Positions 1-8,307 of a stretch of DNA of 64,000 nucleotides are shown in pieces. Source of the stretch: Clostridia bacterium (GTDB lineage: Bacteria; Bacillota_A; Clostridia; Christensenellales; Aristaeellaceae). Under the pieces are notes generated by a model. That model did not search any database. It was not told the DNA's origin and saw nothing but the letters and a program-made list of their open reading frames with translations. Both the position numbers and the translations under genes were made by a program. Numbering within the stretch: the stretch's first letter is position 1; each line of letters starts with the position of its first letter. The stretch spans positions 1-64,000 of the forward strand of contig JAFXSH010000152.1 in assembly GCA_017525805.1 (NCBI GenBank), in the 5' to 3' direction.

Positions 1-607
1 GCTCGCGCAGCGGCGCGGTCTGGGGCGTGGCGATGTAGCCCGGGCCGATGCCGTTGCACTGGATGTTGTGCTCGCCGTACTCGGAGCAGATGTTCCGGGT
101 GAGCATCTTGAGGCCGCCCTTAGCCGCAGCGTAGGCGGATACGGTTTCCCGGCCCAACTCGCTCATCATGGAGCAGATGTTGATGATCTTGCCGTGGCCT
201 TTCTGGATCATGGAAGGAATGACGGCCTTGGAGCAAATGAAGGGCGCGTTCAGGTCCACGTCGATGACCTTGCGGAATTCAGCGGCGCTCATTTCGATCA
301 TGGGGATGCGGCGGATGATGCCCGCGTTGTTCACCAAAATGTCGATCACGCCCACTTCGGCTTCGATCTGCTTGACCAGCGCCTGCACCGCGTCCTCGTT
401 GGTCACGTCGCAGACGTAGCCGTGGGCCGGGATGCCCTTTTCCGCGTAAGCGGCAAGGCCCTTGTTCACCAAGTCCTGATTGATGTCGTTGAATACGATG
501 GTGGCGCCCGCCGCCGCGTAGGCTTCCGCGATGGCGAAGCCGATGCCGTAGGAAGCGCCGGTGATCCAGGCGATTTTGCCTTTCAGGCTGAAAGCGTTCA
601 TGTCCAT
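1..607 (-). CDS. Gluconate 5-dehydrogenase / KduD-type short-chain dehydrogenase (3' part cut by window edge)
   Basis: NAD(P)-dependent short-chain dehydrogenase. In a pectin setting it would interconvert 2-keto-3-deoxygluconate and the 2,5-diketo product of KduI; the closest family I recognise is usually labelled gluconate 5-dehydrogenase. Visible are the Rossmann motif TGASYGIG (about residues 16-23), the NNAG motif, the catalytic Ser in NICSMMSE and the YAAAK Tyr/Lys pair. About 202 of the usual 255-265 codons are inside the window. The ATG at 607 follows AGGAGG at good spacing; a second ATG lies two codons in. It lies downstream of kduI on the same strand but has its own promoter and is separated from kduI by a long hairpin. 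The exact substrate is inferred from context. Confidence 0.85.
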   Translation of the reverse strand, partial: MDMNAFSLKGKIAWITGASYGIGFAIAEAYAAAGATIVFNDINQDLVNKGLAAYAEKGIPAHGYVCDVTNEDAVQALVKQIEAEVGVIDILVNNAGIIRRIPMIEMSAAEFRKVIDVDLNAPFICSKAVIPSMIQKGHGKIINICSMMSELGRETVSAYAAAKGGLKMLTRNICSEYGEHNIQCNGIGPGYIATPQTAPLRE

Positions 608-628
608 TGGAAATTTCCTCCTTTTTTC

Positions 629-657
629 TGTATAATTGTTATTTGTTAAGCTGGCAA
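629..657 (-). promoter_or_regulatory. Sigma-70-type promoter for the KduD-type dehydrogenase
   Basis: On the minus strand, TTGCCA (652-657) and TATACA (629-634) are separated by 17 bp. The start codon at 607 lies just downstream behind a strong ribosome binding site, so the dehydrogenase can be made independently of kduI. Confidence 0.55.
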
Positions 658-702
658 AGATAAAATAGTACTTTTTTACGGCTTTCTCGGAAGGGGGTGT
701 GT

Positions 703-743
703 GGGGGGGACCGCTCTTTGGCCTCCAAAGAGCGGTTCCCCCC
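703..743. other. Long GC-rich hairpin between kduI and the dehydrogenase
   Basis: A near-perfect inverted repeat: a run of seven G, then ACCGCTCTTTGG, a 3-nt loop, the complementary arm and a run of C. Neither side has a U-run, so it is not a textbook intrinsic terminator. It lies just after the kduI stop and may protect the upstream mRNA 3' end or act as a processing site. The role is inferred from position. Confidence 0.5.
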
Positions 744-750
744 ACAAAAC

Positions 751-1593
751 TTATCTCAGCTCCGTGGTCGGAATGTTATCCATATCATCAAAGGCCTGGT
801 TTTCGCCGCCCATGGCCCAGATGAAGGTATAGTTGCTGGTGCCCGCGCCCGCGTGGATGCTCCAGGAGGGGGAGATGACGGCCTGCTCGTTCTGCATCAC
901 GATGTGGCGGGTCTCGTTTCCTTCGCCCATCATATGGAACACCACGTTATTTTCCGGCACTTCAAAGTAGAAGTACACTTCCATGCGGCGCTCGTGGGTG
1001 TGGGCGGGCATGGTGTTCCAAACGGAGCCGGGCTCCAGCACGGTCATGCCCATGGAAAGCTGGCAGGTTTTGAGGACGGAGGGATGAATGAACTGGTTGA
1101 TGGTGCGCTTGTTGCTGGTTTCCAGCGCGCCCAAGGGCTTTTTCGCCGCGTCGGCGATCTTGATCAGCCTGTTTTCATAGCTGCAATGGGCGGGAGCGGA
1201 CACGATGTAGAACTTGGCGGGCTTGTCCGCGCAGTCGCTTTCGAAATAGACTTCTTTGGCACCCTTGGTAATGTACAGGCAGTCCTTGTAGCCGAGGGCG
1301 TACACCGTGCCGTCCACGGTCACTTTCCCCGCGCCGCCCACGTTGAACATGCCGCACTCCCGGCGTTCCAGGAAGTATTCCGTGCCGAAATTGTGCCAGA
1401 TATCGATGCCCTTGTCGATGCTCACTTTTTCGCTGACGGGCATCACGCCCAGGGTCACCATCCGGTCCACGTGGCTGTAAACGGCGGTCACCTCGTCCTT
1501 GACGAACAGGGTTTCGATCAGGAACTCCTTCCGGGTCTCCTCGGTGGTGTAGCGCTTGAAATCGCGCTGGTTGCAGGAATAGCGAATGTCCAT
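751..1593 (-). CDS. kduI: 5-dehydro-4-deoxy-D-glucuronate isomerase (4-deoxy-L-threo-5-hexosulose-uronate ketol-isomerase)
   Basis: Cytoplasmic isomerase that converts the unsaturated uronate released from pectin and related polymers into 3-deoxy-D-glycero-2,5-hexodiulosonate, the substrate of KduD. The full-length sequence of 280 residues matches the KduI family, with the typical start MDIRYSCNQRDFKRYTTEE and the metal-binding cupin motif PAHTHERRMEVYFYFE. The ATG at 1593 is chosen over the one at 1602: AAGGAGG lies 9 nt before 1593 but abuts 1602. It follows the GH28 gene by about 60 bp on the same strand, consistent with one pectin catabolic transcript. Confidence 0.95.
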   Translation of the reverse strand: MDIRYSCNQRDFKRYTTEETRKEFLIETLFVKDEVTAVYSHVDRMVTLGVMPVSEKVSIDKGIDIWHNFGTEYFLERRECGMFNVGGAGKVTVDGTVYALGYKDCLYITKGAKEVYFESDCADKPAKFYIVSAPAHCSYENRLIKIADAAKKPLGALETSNKRTINQFIHPSVLKTCQLSMGMTVLEPGSVWNTMPAHTHERRMEVYFYFEVPENNVVFHMMGEGNETRHIVMQNEQAVISPSWSIHAGAGTSNYTFIWAMGGENQAFDDMDNIPTTELR

Positions 1594-1655
1594 GGGGTTC
1601 ATCCTCCTTTATAATATATAGGTGAAATATTGCGTTATCGGTTTTCGATGCTGCC

Positions 1656-3194
1656 TCAGTCCTGAAAATCCAGTTCTTTTTCCTCCATACCCTCTATGTG
1701 TACATTGTTCAGGGAAATGCTTTCCACAAACCGGGCGATCAGGCCCCGGCGCTGGCAGGTTTCCACGCCGTTTGCCATGGCGGGAACCATGGGCTTGCCG
1801 TCGGGATTGAAGGTAAATTCACAGTCTTTCAATAAGATTTCTTTGACCGGCCTTTCCGGCAGGCCTAAGATGTAGCCCACGCAGGCTTCGCAGCCCGTGG
1901 CCTTTACGTGCTCGAAGCGGATGCTGCCAATGGTGGGGGTGGTATCGTCCACAGGCTGTTTTTCCCGGCTCTGCACATAATCGGATTTGCCGTCCGGGTC
2001 GCAGTAATACATGGCGTTGACCACCAGGGGGGCTTTCACGCCCTCCATGCGCACATGGTCAAATACGATACCGTCGATCACCGCGTACTTGCCCCGGCCC
2101 CGGCGGGTTTTGATGCGCAGGCCCCGGTCGTTGCCCCGCATAAAACAATGGTGCACCCGCACGTTTTTCACGCCGCCCGCCATTTCGCTGCCCACCGTCA
2201 CGCCGCCGTGGCCGTCTAACATGCAGCACCAGGCGATTTCAATGTCCTCGCAGGGCACGTGGTATTTCATGCCCATATAAATCTTCCCGGCCTTGATGGC
2301 GATGCAGTCGTCGCCCACGGAAAACTCTGTCCCGAACATGCGGATATGCTTGCAGCTTTCCGGGTCAAAGCCGTCGGTGTTGGGGCTGTTGCTGGGGGCT
2401 TCCACCCGCACGTTCAGGAAAGAAAGGTTTTCTGAAAAGGTGGGATGCAGGTTCCAGGCGGGGGAGTTGCGGAAGGTGAGGCCCTGGACGGTGATATTTT
2501 TGCAGTCCTTGAGATAAAACAGCCTTGGCCGGTAAGCGCCCCGCTTGATCTTGGGATTCACCCACCAGTCGCCCTCTTGGGCGCGGCCGTCCACGATGCC
2601 ATTTCCGATGATCTTTACGTCCTCCACGCCGATGCCGGTGAGGGCGGAGGCGAACGCGTCTAAGGGATTGCCCTCCCAGGAACCTAAAAGGTATTCGCCC
2701 TCCTCATCGGTGGTGCGGGTCATGCCGGGCAGGATGGGAAACGCTTCGCGGTTTGTTTTTAACGCCAGCCTCGCGCCGGGCTTGAATTCAATCGTGATGT
2801 GGCTTTTCAGAAACAGGGGGCCGGTTTTGTAATCCCCGGCGGGGATCAGCACCCGTCCGCCGGGGGGACAGGAAAGGATGGCGGCCTGCAAGGCGGCAGT
2901 ATCGTCTTTTTCCCCGTCGCCCTTGGCCCCGAAGCGGCGCGCATCCAGAGAAACGGCTTCCTTTTCCGTGCGGAAGGATATTCCTTCCTCTGTTCCATCG
3001 CTGAAAACGGCCTTGATGTTATAATCTGTATCGGGGCGGAGGTTGAACAGGGAAAAGACGGAACGCTTTTCTTCGCATGCTAAGAATAGGTCTTCACCGT
3101 TCTTGAACAGGCGGATAGGCTTTCTGGCAAAATAATCCCCCTCCGCGTCCTGCAAAATGGTGCAGCTTCGGGAGGAAACGAACAGACATTTCAA
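1656..3194 (-). CDS. Glycoside hydrolase family 28 (polygalacturonase-like)
   Basis: Right-handed beta-helix enzyme expected to hydrolyse galacturonide links, probably exo-acting on oligogalacturonides or rhamnogalacturonan oligomers. Residues 1-80 form a fibronectin III-like domain; the helix starts near ARRFGAKGDG. All GH28 motifs are present: NTDG (about 272), GDDC (about 294), HGG in place of GHG (about 329) and RIK (about 361). No signal peptide is visible, so it should act in the cytoplasm. The start is TTG at 3194, preceded by AAGGAGG and overlapping the stop of the upstream GH105-like gene as TTGA, a sign of translational coupling. Length 512 residues is normal for this type. Confidence 0.92.
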   Translation of the reverse strand: MKCLFVSSRSCTILQDAEGDYFARKPIRLFKNGEDLFLACEEKRSVFSLFNLRPDTDYNIKAVFSDGTEEGISFRTEKEAVSLDARRFGAKGDGEKDDTAALQAAILSCPPGGRVLIPAGDYKTGPLFLKSHITIEFKPGARLALKTNREAFPILPGMTRTTDEEGEYLLGSWEGNPLDAFASALTGIGVEDVKIIGNGIVDGRAQEGDWWVNPKIKRGAYRPRLFYLKDCKNITVQGLTFRNSPAWNLHPTFSENLSFLNVRVEAPSNSPNTDGFDPESCKHIRMFGTEFSVGDDCIAIKAGKIYMGMKYHVPCEDIEIAWCCMLDGHGGVTVGSEMAGGVKNVRVHHCFMRGNDRGLRIKTRRGRGKYAVIDGIVFDHVRMEGVKAPLVVNAMYYCDPDGKSDYVQSREKQPVDDTTPTIGSIRFEHVKATGCEACVGYILGLPERPVKEILLKDCEFTFNPDGKPMVPAMANGVETCQRRGLIARFVESISLNNVHIEGMEEKELDFQD

Positions 3195-4063
3195 GGCTGC
3201 TGTACCTCCTTGACATTGATTTCCGCCTGCGCCAGCAGACCGACGCCGGGATCGCAGGCTTCCGGCACGTCCTTCCGGCAGGCCATCAGATCAGACGCCA
3301 ACCGATAAGCCAGAAAGCTGTATTTTTCAGCGTCCAGCATTTGAAGCCTTACGCCCTTGAGCATGACGTACACGATCATAAAGCCGCCGCTGGGATCGGT
3401 CGCTTGTTCCGGATCGCCGCAGGAAAGGGAAAACAGATGATCCGTTTCGAGCCGGTACGGCAGGCGTACGGCGTCAAACAGCATATCCGAAAGCGTCCGG
3501 TAATGCTCATAAATCTGCATATCCAGGTTTTCCGCCGTGTCCGCAAGCGCCATGAGCATGAACCCTTCGTCCAAAATGGAAAAACGGCCGTCTTTCCCGA
3601 AGTATAAGCCTTTTTCCGCATCAAACAACGTTTTGTGAACCGCCCTGAATTGATGGACGATGGCTTTGTAGGCCTGCTTGCCCCCGAATCGGGTATCGTA
3701 TTCCGTCAGGAAAGGCATAACAGCATATAACTCTGCCGGGGTATCCGGCAAAGCTTCCGCTTTTATCCGATCCGCCACAGCGTCCAGCGCCATTTTATAC
3801 CGCGTTTCGCCCGTTTCATCCAGCGCGAAAAACAGCCCTTTTCCGCAGGCGGCCAAGTCCGCCGTACATGCGGGCGTGGGAAGGATCACGCCTTCCGGGG
3901 AAACGCTCTTTTCCATGAAATCCAGCGCGTAACGGCGGTATTCTTCTTTCCCGGAGGCATGGAACATGGCAATCAGCCCGTTCAGGATGATCCCGCCGGA
4001 GAAAGTCCATTTCGCCGGTTTTCGGTTCAGAAATCGAAAAACCGCTTCGTTCATGACCTGCAT
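3191..4063 (-). CDS. GH105/GH88-like six-hairpin protein, active-site motif not evident
   Basis: A 290-residue alpha-helical protein resembling unsaturated rhamnogalacturonyl/glucuronyl hydrolases: helix-hairpin segments such as GIILNGLIAMFHASGKEEYRR and YAVMPFLTEYDTRFGG follow the GH105 pattern. It is shorter than usual (about 340-390). The expected W-x-R-G-(N/Q)-x-W segment is replaced by LDEGFMLMAL, and the usual Asp before the xxPFL segment appears to be Glu. It may be a divergent or non-catalytic relative. The start at 4063 has GGAGG 7 nt upstream; a start at 4105 has no such site. First gene of the GH105-GH28-kduI transcript. No signal peptide. Confidence 0.6.
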   Translation of the reverse strand: MQVMNEAVFRFLNRKPAKWTFSGGIILNGLIAMFHASGKEEYRRYALDFMEKSVSPEGVILPTPACTADLAACGKGLFFALDETGETRYKMALDAVADRIKAEALPDTPAELYAVMPFLTEYDTRFGGKQAYKAIVHQFRAVHKTLFDAEKGLYFGKDGRFSILDEGFMLMALADTAENLDMQIYEHYRTLSDMLFDAVRLPYRLETDHLFSLSCGDPEQATDPSGGFMIVYVMLKGVRLQMLDAEKYSFLAYRLASDLMACRKDVPEACDPGVGLLAQAEINVKEVQQP

Positions 4064-4096
4064 AGCGTTCCTCCGAAGAAGTATTTTCCAACACGT

Positions 4097-4126
4097 ATGA
4101 TACATGTTTCCACGAACCTATGTCAA
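4097..4126 (-). promoter_or_regulatory. Promoter of the GH105-like / GH28 / kduI unit
   Basis: On the minus strand, TTGACA (4121-4126) and TATCAT (4097-4102) are separated by 18 bp. The -10 region overlaps the short palindrome GTATGATAC, a possible operator for a sugar-responsive repressor. The regulator is not known. Confidence 0.6.
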
Positions 4127-4149
4127 GCCTTTTTCAGAAAACAATGCCA

Positions 4150-4187
4150 AAAAGAAAGGAAACCGGAGCGCTGTTTCTCCAGTTTCC
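4150..4187 (-). terminator. Intrinsic terminator after the GH3 gene
   Basis: On the minus strand, an 11-bp stem with one mismatch (GGAAAC-GGAG paired with CTCC-GTTTCC), a loop of about 8 nt and then TTTCTTTTT. It lies just after the GH3 stop and before the next promoter, splitting the pectin block into two transcripts. Confidence 0.8.
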
Positions 4188-4202
4188 TGACGGATGATGA
4201 TA

Positions 4203-6296
4203 TTACAGTTCCAGCTTGACCGCTTCGTGGCCGGTCAGTTCCTTGGTGCGTTCGTCCGGCTGGCCCATGCCCACATACAGGACGATTTTTCCTTCATTGA
4301 TCTTTTCGCCCGCTTCATTGACCACCTTAAAGGCTTCGGCGTCCAGGCGGATGGAAACGTGGGCTTCCTGCCCGGCGGGGATGAACACCCGCTTGAAAGC
4401 GATCAGGCGGGGATTGGCCGGGGCGTTTTCGCTGCCTTCGTTCTGGCAGTACACCTGCACCACGTCCTGAATATCACGCTGGCCGAAGTTCCGTACCACG
4501 ATGTCCAGGATGTAATCGCTTTCTTCTTTAGAAACTTCCGCTTTTTCCACGGCGGCGTCGCCGTAGGTGAGGCCGAAGCCGAAGGGATACAGGGGCTTGC
4601 CCGGGAAGTAGCGGTAAGTGCGGCCCTTGAGGGTGTAATCGGTGAAATCGGGCATTTCGGAAAGCTGCCCGTTATAGTAGAAGGTGACGGGCAATTTGCC
4701 GGAGGGGGAGACGCGGCCTAAGATCAGATCGGCCACAGCCTTGCCGCCCTGCGCGCCGGGATACCAGGCCGTCAGCACGGCGTTTGCCTTTTCGCCCGCG
4801 TCCTGCAAATCGATAGCGCTGCCGGCGGTGAGCACGATGACGGTGGGCTTGCCCACTTTCAGCACTTCGTCCATCAAACGGCGCTGGCAGGCGGGCAGCA
4901 GCAGGTCCCGCTTATCGGCGGAGCCGTAGGGATTGCCAGTGTCGCCCTGTTCGCCCTCCAAAGTTTCGTCCAGGCCCACCACCAGCACCACGGCGTCGCT
5001 GTTTTCCGCCACGGTGAGGGCTTCGGCAAGCCTATCGTCATTGAACTGGGACAAGTTGTCCGCCTTGTCCTTGTACAAGTGGCAGCCCAGGGCACTCAAT
5101 ACCCGGGCCTTGCCCGCCAGCGCTTCCTGGAAGCCCCGCTGTACGGTGACGTAATGGGAGGACGTGCCGTGATAATTGCCCACCAGGGAGGCGATAGAAT
5201 CGGCGTTGGGGCCGATCACGCCCAAGGTCTTGATCTTGTTTTCGTCCAAAGGCAGCATGCCGTCGTTTTTCAGCAGCACGCAGCCCTCTAAGGCGGCCTG
5301 GTCGGCTTTCTTCTGGTGCGCCTCGCATTCCACCACGGTGTAGGGGATCAAGTCGTATTCGCTGCCCTCGCCCATGATGCCTAACATGTAGCGGGTGGTG
5401 AACAGGCGCACGGCGCTTTCCCGGATGGTTTCTTCCTTCACCTTGCCCGCCATCACGGCGGCCACCAGCTTTTCATAGGTGCAGCCGCAGTTCAGGTCGC
5501 AGCCCGCGTTGATGGCCATGGCGGCGGAATCCACGGGGTTGTCGGTGACGTGGTGGTACTGATGGAAATCGGCGATGGCCCAACAGTCGGATACGAAATG
5601 CCCTTCAAATCCCCATTCCTTCAAATAGCCCATCAGTTCCTTGGAGGCGCAGCAGGGTTCGCCGTTGGTGCGGTTGTACGCGCCCATGACGGACTCGACC
5701 TTCGCTTCCTTCACCAGCTTTTTAAAGGCGGGCAGGTAGGTTTCGTTCATGTCCTTTTTGGTGGCCAGGGCGTTGAACTCGTGGCGCAGGTCCTCGGGAC
5801 CGGAATGCACCGCGAAATGCTTGGCGCAGGCGCCGGCTTTCAGCACGTCGCCCTTGCCCTGCAAACCCCGAACGTAGGCCGCGCCGATCTCGCCGGTGAG
5901 GGTGGGGTCCTCACCGAAGGTCTCCTGGCCACGGCCCCAGCGGGGATCGCGGAAAATATTGATGTTGGGGCTCCAGAAAGTGAGGCCCTTATAAATGTCC
6001 CGGTCCCCGTGGCGGGAAGCGGCGTTGTACTTTGCGCGGCCTTCTGTGGAAGCCACGTCGCCCAATTCCTCCACCAAAGCGGGGTCGAAGGTAGCGGCCA
6101 TGCCGATGGCCTGGGGGAACATGGTGGCCATGCCCGCGCGGGCCACGCCGTGCAGCGCTTCATTCCACCAATTGTAGGCGGGAACGCCTAACCGCTCGAT
6201 GGCGGGGGCTTGATAGCTCAATTGGGAGGCGGCTTCTTCCATGGTCATCTGATCGACCAGCGCCTTTGCGCGTTTGCGGGCTTCTTCGCGGTTCAT
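4203..6296 (-). CDS. Glycoside hydrolase family 3 (beta-xylosidase/beta-glucosidase type)
   Basis: Exo-acting beta-glycosidase of 697 residues. The N-terminal (beta/alpha)8 domain shows WWNEALHG and RDPRWGRGQETFGEDP, typical of xylosidase-like GH3 enzymes. The nucleophile Asp lies in HFVSDCWAI. A second alpha/beta domain (about 320-560) and a C-terminal fibronectin III-like domain (VQVYCQNE through NPRLIAFKR) complete the standard layout. There is no signal peptide, so it probably trims imported xylo- or gluco-oligosaccharides in the cytoplasm. It lies 23 bp after the TIM-barrel gene and shares its promoter. The specificity cannot be fixed from sequence alone. Confidence 0.93.
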   Translation of the reverse strand: MNREEARKRAKALVDQMTMEEAASQLSYQAPAIERLGVPAYNWWNEALHGVARAGMATMFPQAIGMAATFDPALVEELGDVASTEGRAKYNAASRHGDRDIYKGLTFWSPNINIFRDPRWGRGQETFGEDPTLTGEIGAAYVRGLQGKGDVLKAGACAKHFAVHSGPEDLRHEFNALATKKDMNETYLPAFKKLVKEAKVESVMGAYNRTNGEPCCASKELMGYLKEWGFEGHFVSDCWAIADFHQYHHVTDNPVDSAAMAINAGCDLNCGCTYEKLVAAVMAGKVKEETIRESAVRLFTTRYMLGIMGEGSEYDLIPYTVVECEAHQKKADQAALEGCVLLKNDGMLPLDENKIKTLGVIGPNADSIASLVGNYHGTSSHYVTVQRGFQEALAGKARVLSALGCHLYKDKADNLSQFNDDRLAEALTVAENSDAVVLVVGLDETLEGEQGDTGNPYGSADKRDLLLPACQRRLMDEVLKVGKPTVIVLTAGSAIDLQDAGEKANAVLTAWYPGAQGGKAVADLILGRVSPSGKLPVTFYYNGQLSEMPDFTDYTLKGRTYRYFPGKPLYPFGFGLTYGDAAVEKAEVSKEESDYILDIVVRNFGQRDIQDVVQVYCQNEGSENAPANPRLIAFKRVFIPAGQEAHVSIRLDAEAFKVVNEAGEKINEGKIVLYVGMGQPDERTKELTGHEAVKLEL

Positions 6297-6319
6297 GTTT
6301 TCTCCCTCGTTTCTGTATA

Positions 6320-7150
6320 TTAAAGTGATTGCGCGATTCTTTCCAGGTATTCTCTTGCGGCTTGTGCGTTTTCCGGCACGGTGTCCTCCAGCGTCATGGG
6401 CAGGTTTTTCTGCTTGGCGAAGGTCAAAAGCCGTTTGTAATCCATGATGCCCTGGCCGCAGGCGATGGATTGGGCGCGGATATCGCCGGGCTGAACGGGC
6501 AGATAATCCTTCATGTGCAGCACGCTCACCTTTTCACCTAAGCGCCGGATGGCCTCCGCGATCAGGGCGTCCGGGTCCTTGGCCGCTTCGGCGGACAGCA
6601 GGTTCACGCTGTCCAGAATAATCCGAAGGTTTTCGGAGGGAAGCAGGTTCAGCATCCGTTCCGCCTTTTCCGGGGTGGACACGATATGATCGCATACCGG
6701 CTCAATGGCGATAACGGCGTTTTCTTCCTCCGCCCACCGCACGATGGGCTTTAAGCAGCGGATGAACAGCTGAAACGCTTCCTCGGTATGGGGGTCCATC
6801 CCCTTGGGCGCGGGGGTTTCCGTACCTACCACCCCGGCGTCCATCATGCGGCTGAATTTCAGGTGCGCGCGGTAGATGGCGTGGGTTTTTTGCCGGTCTT
6901 CTTCGTTGGGATCGGTCAGGGTCAGGTAGCAGCCCAGCACGGCGCAGTCCATCTGCTGGCTGGCAAAATCATGTTTCACAGAGGCGGCCAGCTCTTCCGT
7001 CAAAAGGGATGGCGCGTCTTTCATGGAAAAGCCCTTCAGCGCCTTGCTCAGCGCTAAATGCGCACAGGAAAACCCCTGGGCTTTGGCGTAGCTGAGACGC
7101 TGGGCCAGCGTGCCCTCGGCGGTATCGTGCAGCCGGATGCCGATGTTCAT
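6320..7150 (-). CDS. Sugar phosphate isomerase/epimerase family TIM barrel
   Basis: A 276-residue member of the xylose-isomerase-like/AP-endonuclease-2 fold. Characteristic segments are MNIGIRLHD, VIAIEPVCDH, RIILDSVNLL and VSVLHMKDYL, which carry the Glu, Asp and His residues that bind a divalent metal in this family. It probably isomerises or epimerises a sugar or inositol-type intermediate, but the substrate cannot be read from sequence. It is the first gene of the unit with GH3, suggesting a role in processing the released monosaccharide. The start ATG at 7150 has GGGAGGG upstream. Confidence 0.8.
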   Translation of the reverse strand: MNIGIRLHDTAEGTLAQRLSYAKAQGFSCAHLALSKALKGFSMKDAPSLLTEELAASVKHDFASQQMDCAVLGCYLTLTDPNEEDRQKTHAIYRAHLKFSRMMDAGVVGTETPAPKGMDPHTEEAFQLFIRCLKPIVRWAEEENAVIAIEPVCDHIVSTPEKAERMLNLLPSENLRIILDSVNLLSAEAAKDPDALIAEAIRRLGEKVSVLHMKDYLPVQPGDIRAQSIACGQGIMDYKRLLTFAKQKNLPMTLEDTVPENAQAAREYLERIAQSL

Positions 7151-7191
7151 GCCGATCCCTCCCTTTGCAATCCCAAAATGGATACATAATT

Positions 7192-7220
7192 AGCATATCA
7201 AAAAACAGCGGGAAAGTAAA
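7192..7220 (-). promoter_or_regulatory. Promoter of the TIM-barrel/GH3 unit
   Basis: On the minus strand, TTTACT (7215-7220) and TATGCT (7192-7197) are separated by 17 bp, upstream of the start at 7150. It diverges from the moxR promoter. Confidence 0.5.
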
Positions 7221-7296
7221 GCCCGCGCGGCTATTTTGACCATTTCCGAGCAGAAATGCGCATCAGTTGAGAAAGTGTTTTTCTGTTTCCATACGC

Positions 7297-7325
7297 TTGC
7301 GGGATGCGGTAAAAAATGGTATACT
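7297..7325 (+). promoter_or_regulatory. Promoter of the moxR-DUF58-DUF4129 unit
   Basis: TTGCGG (7297-7302) and TATACT (7320-7325) with exactly 17 bp between them, about 30 bp before the MoxR ATG. Confidence 0.6.
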
Positions 7326-7356
7326 TCTCTTAACAGAATTTTAGAAGGTGATACGA

Positions 7357-8307
7357 ATGGAGTACGGCGATATTGCGGGTCTGGCCCGGAGAATTCGGGA
7401 AAACGTTGAAAAGGTGATTGTGGGGAAGGGCGAAAAAATCGATTTGATTCTGTCCGCCGTGATCGCGGGAGGCCATATCCTGTTGGAGGATGTGCCGGGC
7501 ACCGGCAAAACGGTCATGGCCCGGAGCCTGGCCCGGTCCATGCGGTGCGGGTTTTCCCGTTTGCAGTTTACGCCGGACCTTTTGCCCGCCGACGTGACGG
7601 GCATGAGCGTGTACCAGCCCGCCAAAGGGGAATTCCACTTCGTGCCCGGCCCGGTTTTCACCAATATCCTGCTGGCCGATGAAATCAATCGGGCCACGCC
7701 CCGCACCCAGTCCGCCCTGCTGGAATGCATGGAAGAAAAGCAGGTAAGCGAGGGCGGCGTTACCCGGCCGTTGGACGCGCCCTTCTTTGTGATCGCCACC
7801 CAGAACCCCGTGGAAACCCAAGGCACCTTCCCTCTGCCGGAAGCGCAGCTGGATCGGTTTCTGATCAAGCTTTCCATGGGCTATCCAGAGGGGGAGGAAG
7901 CCATCCGCATCATGGAGCGCTTTATCCGCAGCGCGCCGCTTGCAGAACTGAAGCCCGTGGCGGAAAAAGAGGAGTTGATAGAAGCCCAGGCGCTGTTCAG
8001 CCAGTGCGAGGTATCCGCGCCCATTCTTCAATATATCGCCGCCCTGTGCGAAGAAACCCGAAACGGGGACAGGACCATGTTAGGCGTATCCCCCCGTGGC
8101 ATGCTGGCGCTGCTGCGAGTGAGCCAGGCCTATGCCGCCGTGCGGGGCCGGGCCTATGTGATACCGGACGACGTGAAAGCCCTGGCCGTGCCGGTAATGG
8201 CCCACCGCGTGATTCTGCGGGGGCTGTACGGCAAGGCGGGGGAGAATGAAAAGTTTATCCGGGAGCTGCTGGACAAGGTGCCCGCCCCCACAGAGGAAGT
8301 CAAATGA
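7357..8307 (+). CDS. MoxR-family AAA+ ATPase
   Basis: Chaperone-like AAA+ ATPase of 316 residues. Walker A is DVPGTGKT, Walker B is LLADEINRATPRTQSALLECMEE, and sensor 1 is FFVIATQNPVE. The C-terminal lid contains SPRGMLALLRVSQAYA, as in this family. MoxR proteins work with VWA or DUF58 partners to mature or insert cofactors in protein complexes; the target here is unknown. The ATG at 7357 is preferred over the GTG at 7348 because AAGG lies 8 nt before it. The stop overlaps the DUF58 start (ATGA), so the genes are translationally coupled. Confidence 0.93.
   Translation: MEYGDIAGLARRIRENVEKVIVGKGEKIDLILSAVIAGGHILLEDVPGTGKTVMARSLARSMRCGFSRLQFTPDLLPADVTGMSVYQPAKGEFHFVPGPVFTNILLADEINRATPRTQSALLECMEEKQVSEGGVTRPLDAPFFVIATQNPVETQGTFPLPEAQLDRFLIKLSMGYPEGEEAIRIMERFIRSAPLAELKPVAEKEELIEAQALFSQCEVSAPILQYIAALCEETRNGDRTMLGVSPRGMLALLRVSQAYAAVRGRAYVIPDDVKALAVPVMAHRVILRGLYGKAGENEKFIRELLDKVPAPTEEVK

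Noticed and set aside
697..1614. A 305-residue plus-strand frame over kduI
   Set aside because: Shadow of kduI, which has the expected length, start and metal motif.
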